This document shows, piece by piece, positions 1 through 7,972 of a stretch of 33,191 nucleotides of DNA (its first letter is position 1; the number at the start of each line of letters is the position of its first letter). Source of the stretch: a bacterium (lineage in GTDB: Bacteria; Gemmatimonadota; Gemmatimonadetes; Gemmatimonadales; Gemmatimonadaceae); the NCBI GenBank assembly GCA_027484025.1, contig JAIXTI010000093.1:1-33191 (forward strand). Reading direction: 5' to 3'. Under the pieces are notes generated by a model that was not told the origin of the DNA, did no database searches, and saw only the letters and a program-made list of their open reading frames with translations. Both the position numbers and the translations under genes were made by a program.

Positions 1-40
1 GCAGGTATCCGCTAACGATGGCGCTCCACAAGGCTTTCAT
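1..40 (-). CDS. possible 5' end of an unidentified gene running off the window
   Basis: On the minus strand an ATG at 38-40 opens a frame that stays open to the edge of the window and begins M-K-A-L-W-S-A-I-V-S-G-Y-L. The short charged start followed by hydrophobic residues would suit a membrane protein or signal sequence. No clear ribosome binding site precedes it, and 13 codons are too few to identify a family. It has the same orientation as the NamZ-like gene and lies just beyond the palindrome at 60-89, so it could be the next gene of that unit. Confidence 0.25.
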   Translation of the reverse strand, partial: MKALWSAIVSGYL

Positions 41-59
41 CAGGGAAACAGTGACTGGA

Positions 60-89
60 CCCGGTCGCACCGTCGACGGCGCGACCGGG
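60..89. repeat. near-perfect 30-nt palindrome downstream of the NamZ-like gene
   Basis: Arms cccggtcgc (60-68) and gcgaccggg (81-89) flank the self-complementary core ccgtcgacgg (70-79). The single non-pairing position is a69/c80. It lies 64 bases after the stop of the NamZ-like gene. It could terminate or protect that transcript, but no T-run follows on the minus strand, so it is not a canonical intrinsic terminator. A protein-binding site is the alternative. Confidence 0.55.
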
Positions 90-153
90 AAACGCCGTTC
101 CCGGATATGGCCGGGTTCGGGAATAGCCTTGGAAAGCTAGAACTTACCGACTG

Positions 154-1503
154 TCAACGGTAGAGATGAAAGCGTCTGGCGTCCTTTTCGAAGGCAACGA
201 CCGACGGTAAGAGGCGATCGAGGACCGCATCCGGGTCCGCGCCGGCCATCAGCGTCTCCCGGAGCTTGGCCGAGCCCATGCGCAGGTCGAAGCCGGCGGG
301 CGTGATCTTGAGGGAGTCAGGATGTACCCGGTTGAGCGCCCACAGGATGGCTGCGCCAACCCGAGCCGGCTGCACACGTTCACGGTCGAGCAGCTCCATG
401 CGAACCCCGGGAATACTGCGCCCAGCAAACTTGCCGTCGCCGGGCTTCTCCGGCGTGAAGCGCTCCGCACGGAAGCGTACACCGGTCAACGTGAGGTCTT
501 CGAGGAGTCGTACCACGGAGTCCGCACGAAGCCACGGGGCGCCGAAGCGCTGAAATGGCTGATCGGTGCCGCGGCCGACGGACACGTTGCTCGCTTCAAA
601 CGGCACCAGCGCCGGATACAAGAGCGCCGAGGTGATGTTCGGCATATTGGGCGACGGCTTGATCCACGGCAGATCGGTATCGTCGAACCACATGGTTCGA
701 CGCCAGTTCCGCATGGGGATCACCGTCAAGCGCGCGCTCATCTTGAGGTTCGCCTGAAAGAGTCGGGCCAACTCTCCCATCGTGAGTCCGTGGCGCAGCG
801 GCGTCGGGAAGATCGCAAATCCGTTCGTGCGCCCGGTCGGGGTCGGGTACGACGCGTCGGCGAGGGCGGAATCGAGGAGGACGCCTTCGGTGGCGCCGCC
901 CGAAATGGGGTTGGGGCGGTCGAGCACCAGCACCGGAATCCCTCGACGCTCGGCGGCCTGCATGCTGTACAGCACGACGCCCACATACGTCCATGTTCTG
1001 GTGCCGATGTCCTGCAAGTCGACGACCAGAACATCGACATCCTGCAAGAGGCTGTCGGCGGGCGCCATGGTGTGCCGTTGATAGAGCGAGTGCACCACCA
1101 AGCCCGTTTTCTGGTCGCGTTCGTCGCCGAGGCCCGTGCGGTCGGCGGTGCCCGCGGCCCCATGTTCCGGGGCGAAGAGTTTCACCAGCTTGACGCCGGC
1201 CCGCTGCGCGCGAGGATCCGCGAAGAGCAGATCGACCGAACGCCGCCCTTTTTCATCGACGCCCGTCTGATTGGTCACGAGGGCGACGCGCTTGCCCGCC
1301 ACCAGCTTGATGCTATCGTCCAAGAGCACCGTGATGCCGGGACGCACCTTGCGGTCGAAGTTGCGAAGACGCATACCCGGTGGTAGGTCGGCCATGTCCT
1401 CAGGTATCGGACCGTCGTCCGGTCGATTGCCGCCCGCGCAGCCGATCGCAGCCACGGCGATGGCCAACGTCACACAGGTCACCAACGTCTTCATCGCGTT
1501 CAC
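154..1503 (-). CDS. namZ: NamZ-like exo-beta-N-acetylmuramidase (DUF1343) lipoprotein
   Basis: About 449 aa. The N-terminus is a lipoprotein signal: a hydrophobic stretch ending in lipobox A-I-G-C (Cys22), so it is probably anchored on the periplasmic side. The mature protein carries DUF1343/NamZ landmarks: LVTNQTG (about residue 76), FAPEHG (110-115), DLQDIGTRTW (about 162), LDRPNPISGG and a late NVSVGRGTDQPF segment. Characterised NamZ enzymes remove terminal MurNAc from peptidoglycan fragments, and the Glu of PEHG (Glu113 here) is the likely catalytic residue. The start is chosen at GTG 1503 because GGGAGG lies 7 bases upstream; ATG 1494 in the same frame is the alternative. It is divergent from a beta-lactamase-fold hydrolase and near amino-sugar catabolic genes, which supports a cell-wall salvage role. 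Family assignment is firm; activity is inferred. Confidence 0.87.
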   Translation of the reverse strand: MNAMKTLVTCVTLAIAVAAIGCAGGNRPDDGPIPEDMADLPPGMRLRNFDRKVRPGITVLLDDSIKLVAGKRVALVTNQTGVDEKGRRSVDLLFADPRAQRAGVKLVKLFAPEHGAAGTADRTGLGDERDQKTGLVVHSLYQRHTMAPADSLLQDVDVLVVDLQDIGTRTWTYVGVVLYSMQAAERRGIPVLVLDRPNPISGGATEGVLLDSALADASYPTPTGRTNGFAIFPTPLRHGLTMGELARLFQANLKMSARLTVIPMRNWRRTMWFDDTDLPWIKPSPNMPNITSALLYPALVPFEASNVSVGRGTDQPFQRFGAPWLRADSVVRLLEDLTLTGVRFRAERFTPEKPGDGKFAGRSIPGVRMELLDRERVQPARVGAAILWALNRVHPDSLKITPAGFDLRMGSAKLRETLMAGADPDAVLDRLLPSVVAFEKDARRFHLYR

Positions 1504-1525
1504 GCGCGTTCCTCCCTTAGGTTCA

Positions 1526-1543
1526 AGGCGCTGCAATGCGCCT
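1526..1543. promoter_or_regulatory. inverted repeat between divergent salvage genes
   Basis: AGGCGC (1526-1531) and GCGCCT (1538-1543) form perfect 6-base arms around TGCAAT. The dyad lies in the short gap between the NamZ-like gene and the divergent hydrolase, where both promoters must be. It is a candidate shared operator. Short GC-rich dyads are common in such DNA, so this is weak evidence. Confidence 0.3.
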
Positions 1544-1609
1544 CCCGCCACTCCCCACTTCATGACCGCTTTCCAGCTCCATACCAACCCCGATGGCCGC
1601 GCGGTCCCC

Positions 1610-2815
1610 ATGCTGAAGCTACACTGGCAGCGGATACTCCGTATCGGGAAGGTGGCGTCGGGTGCCGTCTTGGTGTTGGCCTGCACCCATCGTTCAGGTG
1701 CGCCGCTCGGACCGACGGCGCCGGTACCGGTAGCCGTCCAACGGGCCGTCCTCGACAGTGTGCGGCGCGTGCTCGACGCAGCGGTAACCAACGGGGCCTT
1801 TCCGGGTGCCTACGCCGTGATTGGCACGAAAGAGGGGATTATCGCCGAATACGGTGCCGGGCGGCTGGACAGCGCCGACGCATCGCGCCCGAGCGCACAA
1901 ACCGTGTGGGACATGGCCTCACTGACGAAGGTGGTGGGGACCACGAGCGCGATGTTGCAGCTGGTGGCGAGCGGTACCGTGCAACTCGATGCCCCAGTCA
2001 CCAGGTACTTGCCGGAATGGAAAGTCCCGGGCGCCGAGCGCGTGACCGTGCGCCACGTGATGACGCACAGTGCGGGACTTCCTGCCTGGCGAGCCTTGTA
2101 CAAGGAGACGGACACGCCGGCCGACGCCATGCGCCAGGTCTTGGCCACGCCACTCGATACCGTTCCCGGAGTGCGGTTCGTGTACAGCGACCTCGGATTC
2201 ATCCTCATGGGCGCGCTCGTTGAGCGGGTCACGGGTATGACGCTGGCGCAGTACGATGCTCAACGTGTTTTCGGCCCGGCCGGGATGTCGGACACTCGCT
2301 ATGTGCCACCAGGCTCGGGGCGCGCGCGCATTGCCCCGACAGAGCAGGATCCGTGGCGCCAGCGAAAGCTGCGCGGGGAGGTGCATGATGAGAATGCCGC
2401 GCGACTCGGTGGGATCTCGGGCCATGCGGGACTTTTCTCGACCGCTCGCGACATGGCGCGTTTTGCGAGGCTGTATCTGAACCACGGAACGCTCGACGGC
2501 GTGCGGGTTTTCGATTCGGCGACGGTCGCGGCCTTTACGCGCGTGCAGGACACGACCGTTTCGCGTCGTGCGCTCGGATGGGAAACGCCAACGGGCCGCA
2601 ACTCGGCGGGTACGCGGCTCTCGGCGGCGGCCTTCGGGCATACGGGCTTTACCGGGACCTCGGTGTGGATGGACCCGGAGCGGAACTTGTTCGTGGTTCT
2701 TCTGACCACCCGTGTGAACCCCACGCGCCAGAACCTGAAAATCGGCGGGGTCCGTACGGCGCTCGCCGATGCGGTTGTCGGTGCGTTTCCCCGTCCCGAA
2801 GCGCCACGACGGTGA
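1610..2815 (+). CDS. beta-lactamase-fold serine hydrolase lipoprotein (class C / PF00144)
   Basis: About 401 aa. The signal region ends V-L-A-C (Cys25), predicting a lipoprotein. The three class C motifs are visible: S-L-T-K with Ser104/Lys107, Y-S-D at 192-194 in place of Y-x-N, and H-T-G at 344-346 in place of K-T-G. The stretch EVHDENAARLGGISGHAGLF (from residue 257) is typical of serine hydrolases found in cell-wall recycling loci, in some relatives fused to NagZ-type glycosidases. A penicillin-resistance role is therefore less likely than cleaving a peptide, ester or muropeptide substrate. ATG 1610 gives the most signal-like N-terminus; ATG 1562 is in frame and adds 16 residues. Neither has a good Shine-Dalgarno sequence. 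It is divergent from the NamZ-like gene. Confidence 0.85.
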   Translation: MLKLHWQRILRIGKVASGAVLVLACTHRSGAPLGPTAPVPVAVQRAVLDSVRRVLDAAVTNGAFPGAYAVIGTKEGIIAEYGAGRLDSADASRPSAQTVWDMASLTKVVGTTSAMLQLVASGTVQLDAPVTRYLPEWKVPGAERVTVRHVMTHSAGLPAWRALYKETDTPADAMRQVLATPLDTVPGVRFVYSDLGFILMGALVERVTGMTLAQYDAQRVFGPAGMSDTRYVPPGSGRARIAPTEQDPWRQRKLRGEVHDENAARLGGISGHAGLFSTARDMARFARLYLNHGTLDGVRVFDSATVAAFTRVQDTTVSRRALGWETPTGRNSAGTRLSAAAFGHTGFTGTSVWMDPERNLFVVLLTTRVNPTRQNLKIGGVRTALADAVVGAFPRPEAPRR

Positions 2816-2873
2816 CCGATTGCCAAGCCGCCCGTGGGGACGCGAGGGATCTTGCCGCTTTTCTCCGGGTTTC

Positions 2874-2902
2874 TTGCAAGGGGAGTGATCCTGTCGTTAT
2901 TT
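2874..2902 (+). promoter_or_regulatory. candidate sigma70-type promoter upstream of the Fe-S carrier gene
   Basis: TTGCAA at 2874-2879 is followed after 17 bases by TTATTT at 2897-2902, an acceptable -35/-10 pair about 110 bases before the Fe-S carrier start. The neighbouring T-rich run has no preceding hairpin, so it is not an intrinsic terminator. Promoters of this phylum are poorly known and the call is tentative. Confidence 0.25.
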
Positions 2903-3013
2903 TTTTCAGAGGACGTGCTGACGCTGCCAGAGGGACCATTCGCGAGGGCGAGTGGACCACGGCCGCGCAGTCTATCGGGTCAGAGCCCTCTCTGGCCGTA
3001 TCGGAGGACGAGT

Positions 3014-3370
3014 ATGAGCACGATGCAGCAGCCGGATGTCATGGTGGTTCTCACGCCTGTCGCCGCCGGCGAAGTGCGCAAGTTCATGGAAGCCGAGGGC
3101 GTCACGGCCGAGCAGGGTGGACTGCGCGTGTCGGTCATGCCCGGCGGATGCAGCGGCTTCAAGTACGGCTTAGTGATCGAAGACAAGTCGGCGGACGACG
3201 ATCTGACGATCGAGCTCGAGGGGATCAAGGTGTTCGTCGATCCGTTCTCGGCGCAGTATCTCAGCGGCACGATCATCGATTACACGTCGTCGATGCAGGG
3301 CTCCGGTTTCACGTTCAAGAACCCGAACAGCACGGGCGGCTGCGGCTGCGGCAGCTCGTTCTCGGCCTGA
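3014..3370 (+). CDS. A-type iron-sulfur carrier (IscA/ErpA/HesB family)
   Basis: The 118-aa protein has the usual family length. It carries the three conserved cysteines: Cys46 in PGGCSGFKYG, and Cys110 and Cys112 in the C-terminal GGCGCGSSF. These bind iron or an Fe-S cluster that the family passes to apo-proteins in the cytoplasm. The start is fixed by GGAGG at 3003-3007, seven bases before ATG 3014; the upstream in-frame extension is arginine/proline-rich and unlike the family. It stands alone, with no isc or suf genes nearby, so whether it acts like IscA, ErpA or SufA cannot be told. Its place between salvage genes looks incidental. Confidence 0.93.
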   Translation: MSTMQQPDVMVVLTPVAAGEVRKFMEAEGVTAEQGGLRVSVMPGGCSGFKYGLVIEDKSADDDLTIELEGIKVFVDPFSAQYLSGTIIDYTSSMQGSGFTFKNPNSTGGCGCGSSFSA

Positions 3371-3382
3371 TTCGCAAGGACT

Positions 3383-3404
3383 CCCGCGCAGCGCGCTGCG
3401 CGGG
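3383..3404. terminator. perfect 22-base palindrome after the Fe-S carrier gene
   Basis: CCCGCGCAGCG and CGCTGCGCGGG are perfect complements, starting 13 bases after the Fe-S carrier stop. No T-run follows, so it is either a factor-assisted terminator or an mRNA 3'-end stabiliser. It lies in the 66-base gap before the NagB-LmbE gene. Confidence 0.4.
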
Positions 3405-3436
3405 CTCCCACCACACTCCCCGTTTCATTCATATCA

Positions 3437-5395
3437 ATGGCCTCCTCATCCGCGGTGGCCTCTGACGCATCCCAGGCCCGCGCGCTCGATTCGAGCGCCG
3501 GGCCTGCGCGCGTTGGGGGATCGCCCTTTGTACACGCCGGCGTGACCGGTACCGCCCGTGAACGCATCCCCACCGTGATCATCGACGAACACGGTGCAAT
3601 GGCGAGAGTTGTCGCCGGGCGTATTGCGACGCTCATTCGCGAACGGGCGGCTGCCGGCCGCTCTCTCGTGCTCGGATTGGCTACCGGCAGCACGCCGATT
3701 GGCGTGTACCGCGAGCTCATCCGCCTGCATCGGGAAGAAGGACTCAGCTTCCGCCACGTGGTCTCGTTCAATCTGGACGAGTACTACCCGATGCGCGCCG
3801 ACAGCATTCATTCGTATCACCGTTTCATGTGGGAGAATCTGTTCTCGCACGTGGACATCGATGCGGCCAACGTTCATATCCCCGACGGCGCGCTCGCCCG
3901 TGCGGACGTGGATGCCGCGTGTGACGCGTACGAAGCGGCGATCGTGGCGGCGGGCGGGATCGATTTCCAGCTGCTTGGCATCGGCAAGACGGGGCACATC
4001 GGCTTCAACGAGCCGGGCTCCGGCGAGCAGAGCCGCACGCGTCTGGTGCACCTGGACTCGATCACGCGTCGCGATGCCGCCGCCGATTTCTTCGGCGAAG
4101 AGAACGTTCCTCGCGAAGCGCTGACGATGGGCATTGCGACCATCATGGCCGCGCGCGAGGTGGCGATTCTGGCGACCGGCGAACACAAGTCGGGAATCGT
4201 GCGTCGTGCCGTCGAAGGAGAAATTGACCGTGCCGTTGCGGCGACGTTCCTGCAGCGCCACCCGAATACGACGTTCTACGTCGACGATGCGGCCGCCGTC
4301 GACCTGACGCGCGTCGCCACACCGTGGTTGCTGGACGAAGTGCGCTGGGATGAGCCTCTGGCGGTGCGGGCGGTGACTTGGCTCGCCGCGAAACAGCAAA
4401 AGGCGATTCTCAAGCTCACGCAGGCGGACTACGCCGAGAACAACCTGACAAGCCTCGTGGCCCGTCACGGGTCACCGGGAGCGGTGAACGGTTTGGTGTT
4501 CAACGTGCTCGGCGCCAAGATTCGCGGCAAGAGCAAGTTGCCGCGTGGCCTCAAGACGATCTGTTTCTCGCCGCACCCTGATGACGATGTCATCTCGATG
4601 GGCGGTATTCTCCGCAAGTTCGTGGAGAACGACAACGACATGACCGTGGCGTACATGACCAGCGGCAACATTGCCGTGTTCGATCATGATGTGCGCCGCT
4701 ACATGGATTTCCTGCTGCGCCTGGACGACGAGCGCATTGGTGACGGGACGGCGGTGAAGACGCTGGTGGAGACCGTGCATGCGTTCCTCGAGCGCAAGCA
4801 GGCCGGCGACGTCGATATCGCCGAAGTGCAGGACATCAAGCGGATCATCCGCGAATCGGAAGCGGTGAGCGGCATCGAGGTGATGGGGTTGAACAAGTCC
4901 CATGCGCGCTTCCTCAACCTGCCCTTCTATCAGACCGGCAAAGTGCGGAAGGATCCCATCGGCCCGGCCGATGTCGCGATTGTCGCCGACTTGCTGCGTG
5001 AGTTGCAGCCGGACCTGATCTTCGTGGCCGGCGACCTGTCCGATCCGCACGGCACGCACCGCATGTGCAAGGAAGCCATCGATCTCGCCGTTGCCGAAGT
5101 GTATGGTGGCAACGCGGCGGCGAAGTGTCCGGAGATCTGGCTGTATCGTGGTGCGTGGCAGGAATGGCCCGTGACGGAAGCCACGGTGCTGGTGCCGTTG
5201 TCGCAGGAAGAATTGACGCTCAAGATTCAGGCAATCTTCAAACATCAATCGCAGAAGGATTCTGCGCCGTTCCCCGGTCAGGATGAACGTGAGTTCTGGC
5301 AGCGTGTGGAGCAGCGCAACAAGACCACGGCCCGGCAGTTGGATCAGCTCGGCTTGGCGGAGTATTTCGCCATGGAGGCGTATGTCATCGCCTGA
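3437..5395 (+). CDS. nagB: NagB-type glucosamine-6-phosphate deaminase fused to LmbE/PIG-L deacetylase
   Basis: The 652-aa protein has two domains. Residues about 45-310 are NagB-like: LATGSTP phosphate loop (81-87), NLDEYY with Asp114 (E. coli Asp72 equivalent), and GIGKTGHIGFNEP (181-193) with His187 and Glu192 retained. Thr185 occupies the position of the E. coli catalytic Asp141. Residues about 370-650 are LmbE/PIG-L-like: HPDDD (380-384) and DPHGTH (536-541) supply zinc-ligand motifs of N-deacetylases. The likely role is conversion of GlcNAc-6-P to GlcN-6-P (LmbE part) and on to fructose-6-P plus ammonia (NagB part). Similar fusions occur in Bacteroidetes-type genomes. No NagA is visible here. 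The next gene starts 12 bases later, so this is probably one operon. No clear Shine-Dalgarno precedes ATG 3437. Confidence 0.88.
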   Translation: MASSSAVASDASQARALDSSAGPARVGGSPFVHAGVTGTARERIPTVIIDEHGAMARVVAGRIATLIRERAAAGRSLVLGLATGSTPIGVYRELIRLHREEGLSFRHVVSFNLDEYYPMRADSIHSYHRFMWENLFSHVDIDAANVHIPDGALARADVDAACDAYEAAIVAAGGIDFQLLGIGKTGHIGFNEPGSGEQSRTRLVHLDSITRRDAAADFFGEENVPREALTMGIATIMAAREVAILATGEHKSGIVRRAVEGEIDRAVAATFLQRHPNTTFYVDDAAAVDLTRVATPWLLDEVRWDEPLAVRAVTWLAAKQQKAILKLTQADYAENNLTSLVARHGSPGAVNGLVFNVLGAKIRGKSKLPRGLKTICFSPHPDDDVISMGGILRKFVENDNDMTVAYMTSGNIAVFDHDVRRYMDFLLRLDDERIGDGTAVKTLVETVHAFLERKQAGDVDIAEVQDIKRIIRESEAVSGIEVMGLNKSHARFLNLPFYQTGKVRKDPIGPADVAIVADLLRELQPDLIFVAGDLSDPHGTHRMCKEAIDLAVAEVYGGNAAAKCPEIWLYRGAWQEWPVTEATVLVPLSQEELTLKIQAIFKHQSQKDSAPFPGQDEREFWQRVEQRNKTTARQLDQLGLAEYFAMEAYVIA

Positions 5396-5407
5396 TCGGT
5401 TCGACGC

Positions 5408-6949
5408 ATGACGGGACGATTCAACCTGCTCGATCTGTTCGTGCTGCTGCTCTATCTGAGTGGCACGACGGCGTTGGGCATGTGGATTGGGCGTTCGCAG
5501 AAGTCGGCCAACGAGTACTTCGTGGCCGAGCGCGCCATTCCGTGGTGGGCGGTGATGTTCTCGATCGTCGCGAGTGAAACATCCGCACTGACGTTCATCA
5601 GCATTCCGGGCTTGTCCTATACGGGCAATCTCGGATTCCTGGAAGTCGTCGCCGGGTATATCCTCGGTCGCATCGTGGTGGCGTACACGCTGTTGCCGCG
5701 CTACTTCAACGGCAACCTGGTCACCGCCTACGCGCTGCTGGAGACACGCTTCGGTTTGGCGACGCGCCGCTTCACGTCCGTCGTGTTCATGATCACGCGT
5801 GCCATGGCGGATGCCGTGCGCGTGTTCGCTACGGCCATTCCGGTGGCGCTGATCATCGGGCCGGTGATGCCGCGTGAGTACACGATGCCGGCGGCGATCG
5901 TCGTACTCGGTGTGCTCACGGTGATCTACACGTATCGCGGTGGGATGAAGGCGGTCGTGTGGACCGAGCTACTGCAGGCGAGCATTTACCTCGTTGGTGG
6001 CATCTCGGCGATCGTTCTGCTTGGGCAGGCCGTCGACGGTGGCTGGACGACCATTCTCGATCGAGCGGGCGCGGCCGGCAAGCTGCAAGCGATTGACTGG
6101 TACACGGGCTTCGACAGGCCGCACACGATGTTCGCGGGACTCATTGGCGGTGCCTTCCTCGCGATGGCGTCGCACGGCGCCGATCAGATCATCGTGCAGC
6201 GCCTGTTGTCGAGCCGGTCGTTGAAGCAGGCCCAGGTGGCGATCATCGGCAGCGGCTTTGCCGTGTTCGCACAAATGGCGTTGTTCCTGATGGTGGGGTT
6301 GGGGCTGTGGGTCGTGTACGGCGGCCAGAGCTTTCCGCAGGCCGACCAGATTTTCCCCACGTTCATCATCGAACGGATGCCCCACGGGTTGATCGGGTTG
6401 ATCGTCGCGGCCATCATCGCGGCGACGATGAGCACCCACTCAGGTGCGATCAACGCGTTGGCGGCGTCGTCGGTGTACGACATCTACCTGCCCTTTACCG
6501 GGCGGAGTGCGGACGATCCGCGCACCCTCAAGGTGAGCAAGTTTCTGGCGCTTGCGTGGGGCGTGGCGCTGACCGCAGGAGCCCTGCTGTTCAAGGAACA
6601 GGGGACGCCGGTCGTCGTGATCGCGTTGTCGATCGCGTCGTTCACGCAGGGTGGGCTGCTGGGCGGGTTCTTCCTGGGCATGTTCTGGGATCGCGCCACC
6701 CAGCGGGATGCCATTCTCGGCATGAGCGTAGGGATCGGCTGCATGGCGTTCATCGTGTTCGCGAAGCAGATCGTCGCGGCCTATCCGTCCATGGCCTCGA
6801 CGCTGGGCGGCGTGGCGACGATCGCCTGGCCATGGTACGTGCTGATCGGCCTGACGATTACCTTCGTGACGGGGATGTTGTCGTCGTTTACTCACGCGGC
6901 GCCCGGCGGAACGGCCGGGGCGCCGCCCGCACCGAGGAGCAGGACATGA
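5408..6949 (+). CDS. sodium:solute symporter (SSS family), probable amino-sugar importer
   Basis: The 513-aa integral membrane protein has about 13 hydrophobic segments, the usual SSS length and topology. Family landmarks include the early ANEYFVAERAIPWW segment, HGADQIIVQRLLSSRS in mid-protein, and AATMSTHSGAINALAASSVY, which aligns with the helix bearing sodium-coordinating Ser/Thr residues. It would couple inward sodium flow to solute uptake across the inner membrane. The substrate is not readable from sequence. Its position 12 bases after the NagB-LmbE gene and overlapping the kinase start by ATGA suggests GlcNAc, MurNAc or a related amino sugar. Confidence 0.9.
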   Translation: MTGRFNLLDLFVLLLYLSGTTALGMWIGRSQKSANEYFVAERAIPWWAVMFSIVASETSALTFISIPGLSYTGNLGFLEVVAGYILGRIVVAYTLLPRYFNGNLVTAYALLETRFGLATRRFTSVVFMITRAMADAVRVFATAIPVALIIGPVMPREYTMPAAIVVLGVLTVIYTYRGGMKAVVWTELLQASIYLVGGISAIVLLGQAVDGGWTTILDRAGAAGKLQAIDWYTGFDRPHTMFAGLIGGAFLAMASHGADQIIVQRLLSSRSLKQAQVAIIGSGFAVFAQMALFLMVGLGLWVVYGGQSFPQADQIFPTFIIERMPHGLIGLIVAAIIAATMSTHSGAINALAASSVYDIYLPFTGRSADDPRTLKVSKFLALAWGVALTAGALLFKEQGTPVVVIALSIASFTQGGLLGGFFLGMFWDRATQRDAILGMSVGIGCMAFIVFAKQIVAAYPSMASTLGGVATIAWPWYVLIGLTITFVTGMLSSFTHAAPGGTAGAPPAPRSRT

Positions 6950-7896
6950 GCGCCGGACCACTCGACCCGACCCCGCTTGTCGTAGGCGTAGACGGCGGCG
7001 GCAGTCGCACCCGCGTACTGCTGTGCGACGCCAGCGGCGCCACGCTGGCCCGCGTCGAAGGGCCCGCCAGCGCGTTGCATCCCGGACAGGAGTCCGTGGC
7101 CGCGGATGTCATCAAGCAGCTCATCGGCGAGGCGCTGGCCAAGGCGGAGCGTACGGAGACGCGCCCAGCGGTATGTGTGGTTGGTGTCGCCGGCGCCGGA
7201 CAGGAACGTGCCGCGCAGGCGCTCTGGTCGGCGTTGGCGCAGCGACGCATCGCGGACGATGTGTCGGTGCAGGCCGACGCGACGATCGCGATGGACGACG
7301 CCTTCGGCGAGTCGGCTGGCGTGCTGCTGATTGCCGGTACGGGGTCGGTGGCGTACTCCAAGAGCACGGACGGCCGTACCGAGCGGTGTGGGGGATGGGG
7401 GCCGAATGTGGGCGACGAGGGGAGCGCGCATTGGCTTGGCCGTCGGGCGCTGAGCGTCGTTACGGCCGCGCAGGATGGCCGCGAGCCAGAGACAGCGTTG
7501 ACCGGCGCGATTCTCACGGCGCTCGAGCTCGAGAGCCTCGAGGATGTGATTCCGTGGGCGGCGACGGCGACGCCAGCCACGTATGCGTTGCTGGCGCCTG
7601 TGGTGGCACAGGTCGCGGCGACCGGAGACCTGCGTGCCAATGCGCTGATCTCGTTCTGTGTGGAGGAACTGGCGCTTCATGTGCGGACACTCGCCCGTCG
7701 CTGCTTCACCGACGAACGGGCCGCGATCCCGGTGGCGTTGGCGGGCGGACTGCTGTCGCGCGGGTCGCTGGTACGCAAGCGGCTTGAGCAGCGCCTCAAG
7801 AGTGCCGTACCGGGCGCGACGGTCAAGAACGATGACGTGGACGCGGCCCGCGGTGCCGTGCGTCGTGCGCGTCGACTACTTGGCGTTGAGGTGTAA
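6946..7896 (+). CDS. BadF/BadG-type ATPase, probable N-acetylglucosamine kinase
   Basis: The 316-aa ASKHA-fold protein is close to the usual GlcNAc kinase length. Visible motifs are phosphate-1 loop GVDGGGSRTR (14-23), Asp111 in VQADATIAM (candidate catalytic base), phosphate-2 AGTGS (130-134), and GGWGPNVGDEGSAHWLGRRA (149-168), typical of NAGK-like proteins. It would phosphorylate cytoplasmic GlcNAc to GlcNAc-6-P, the substrate of the upstream LmbE domain. GAGG lies nine bases before ATG 6946, and the start overlaps the symporter stop (ATGA), implying translational coupling. MurNAc, glucosamine or another sugar remains possible. A good terminator follows. Confidence 0.85.
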   Translation: MSAGPLDPTPLVVGVDGGGSRTRVLLCDASGATLARVEGPASALHPGQESVAADVIKQLIGEALAKAERTETRPAVCVVGVAGAGQERAAQALWSALAQRRIADDVSVQADATIAMDDAFGESAGVLLIAGTGSVAYSKSTDGRTERCGGWGPNVGDEGSAHWLGRRALSVVTAAQDGREPETALTGAILTALELESLEDVIPWAATATPATYALLAPVVAQVAATGDLRANALISFCVEELALHVRTLARRCFTDERAAIPVALAGGLLSRGSLVRKRLEQRLKSAVPGATVKNDDVDAARGAVRRARRLLGVEV

Positions 7897-7927
7897 TCGA
7901 GCAGTCGTCCGGGATTTCTCTCGGTGA

Positions 7928-7966
7928 TCGCGCGCCCGGCATTCGTCGGGCGCGCGATTCGTTTTT
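7928..7966 (+). terminator. Rho-independent terminator of the salvage operon
   Basis: Ten-base arms TCGCGCGCCC (7928-7937) and GGGCGCGCGA (7948-7957) close a 10-base loop and are followed by TTCGTTTTT. It sits 31 bases after the kinase stop and just before the convergent AGMO-like gene. This is one of the clearest intrinsic terminators in the window. Confidence 0.85.
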
Positions 7967-7972
7967 GCACAG

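Noticed and set aside
2897-2906. A T-rich run after the beta-lactamase-fold gene, considered as a terminator tail.
   Set aside because: No stable hairpin precedes it; it fits better as part of a candidate promoter.
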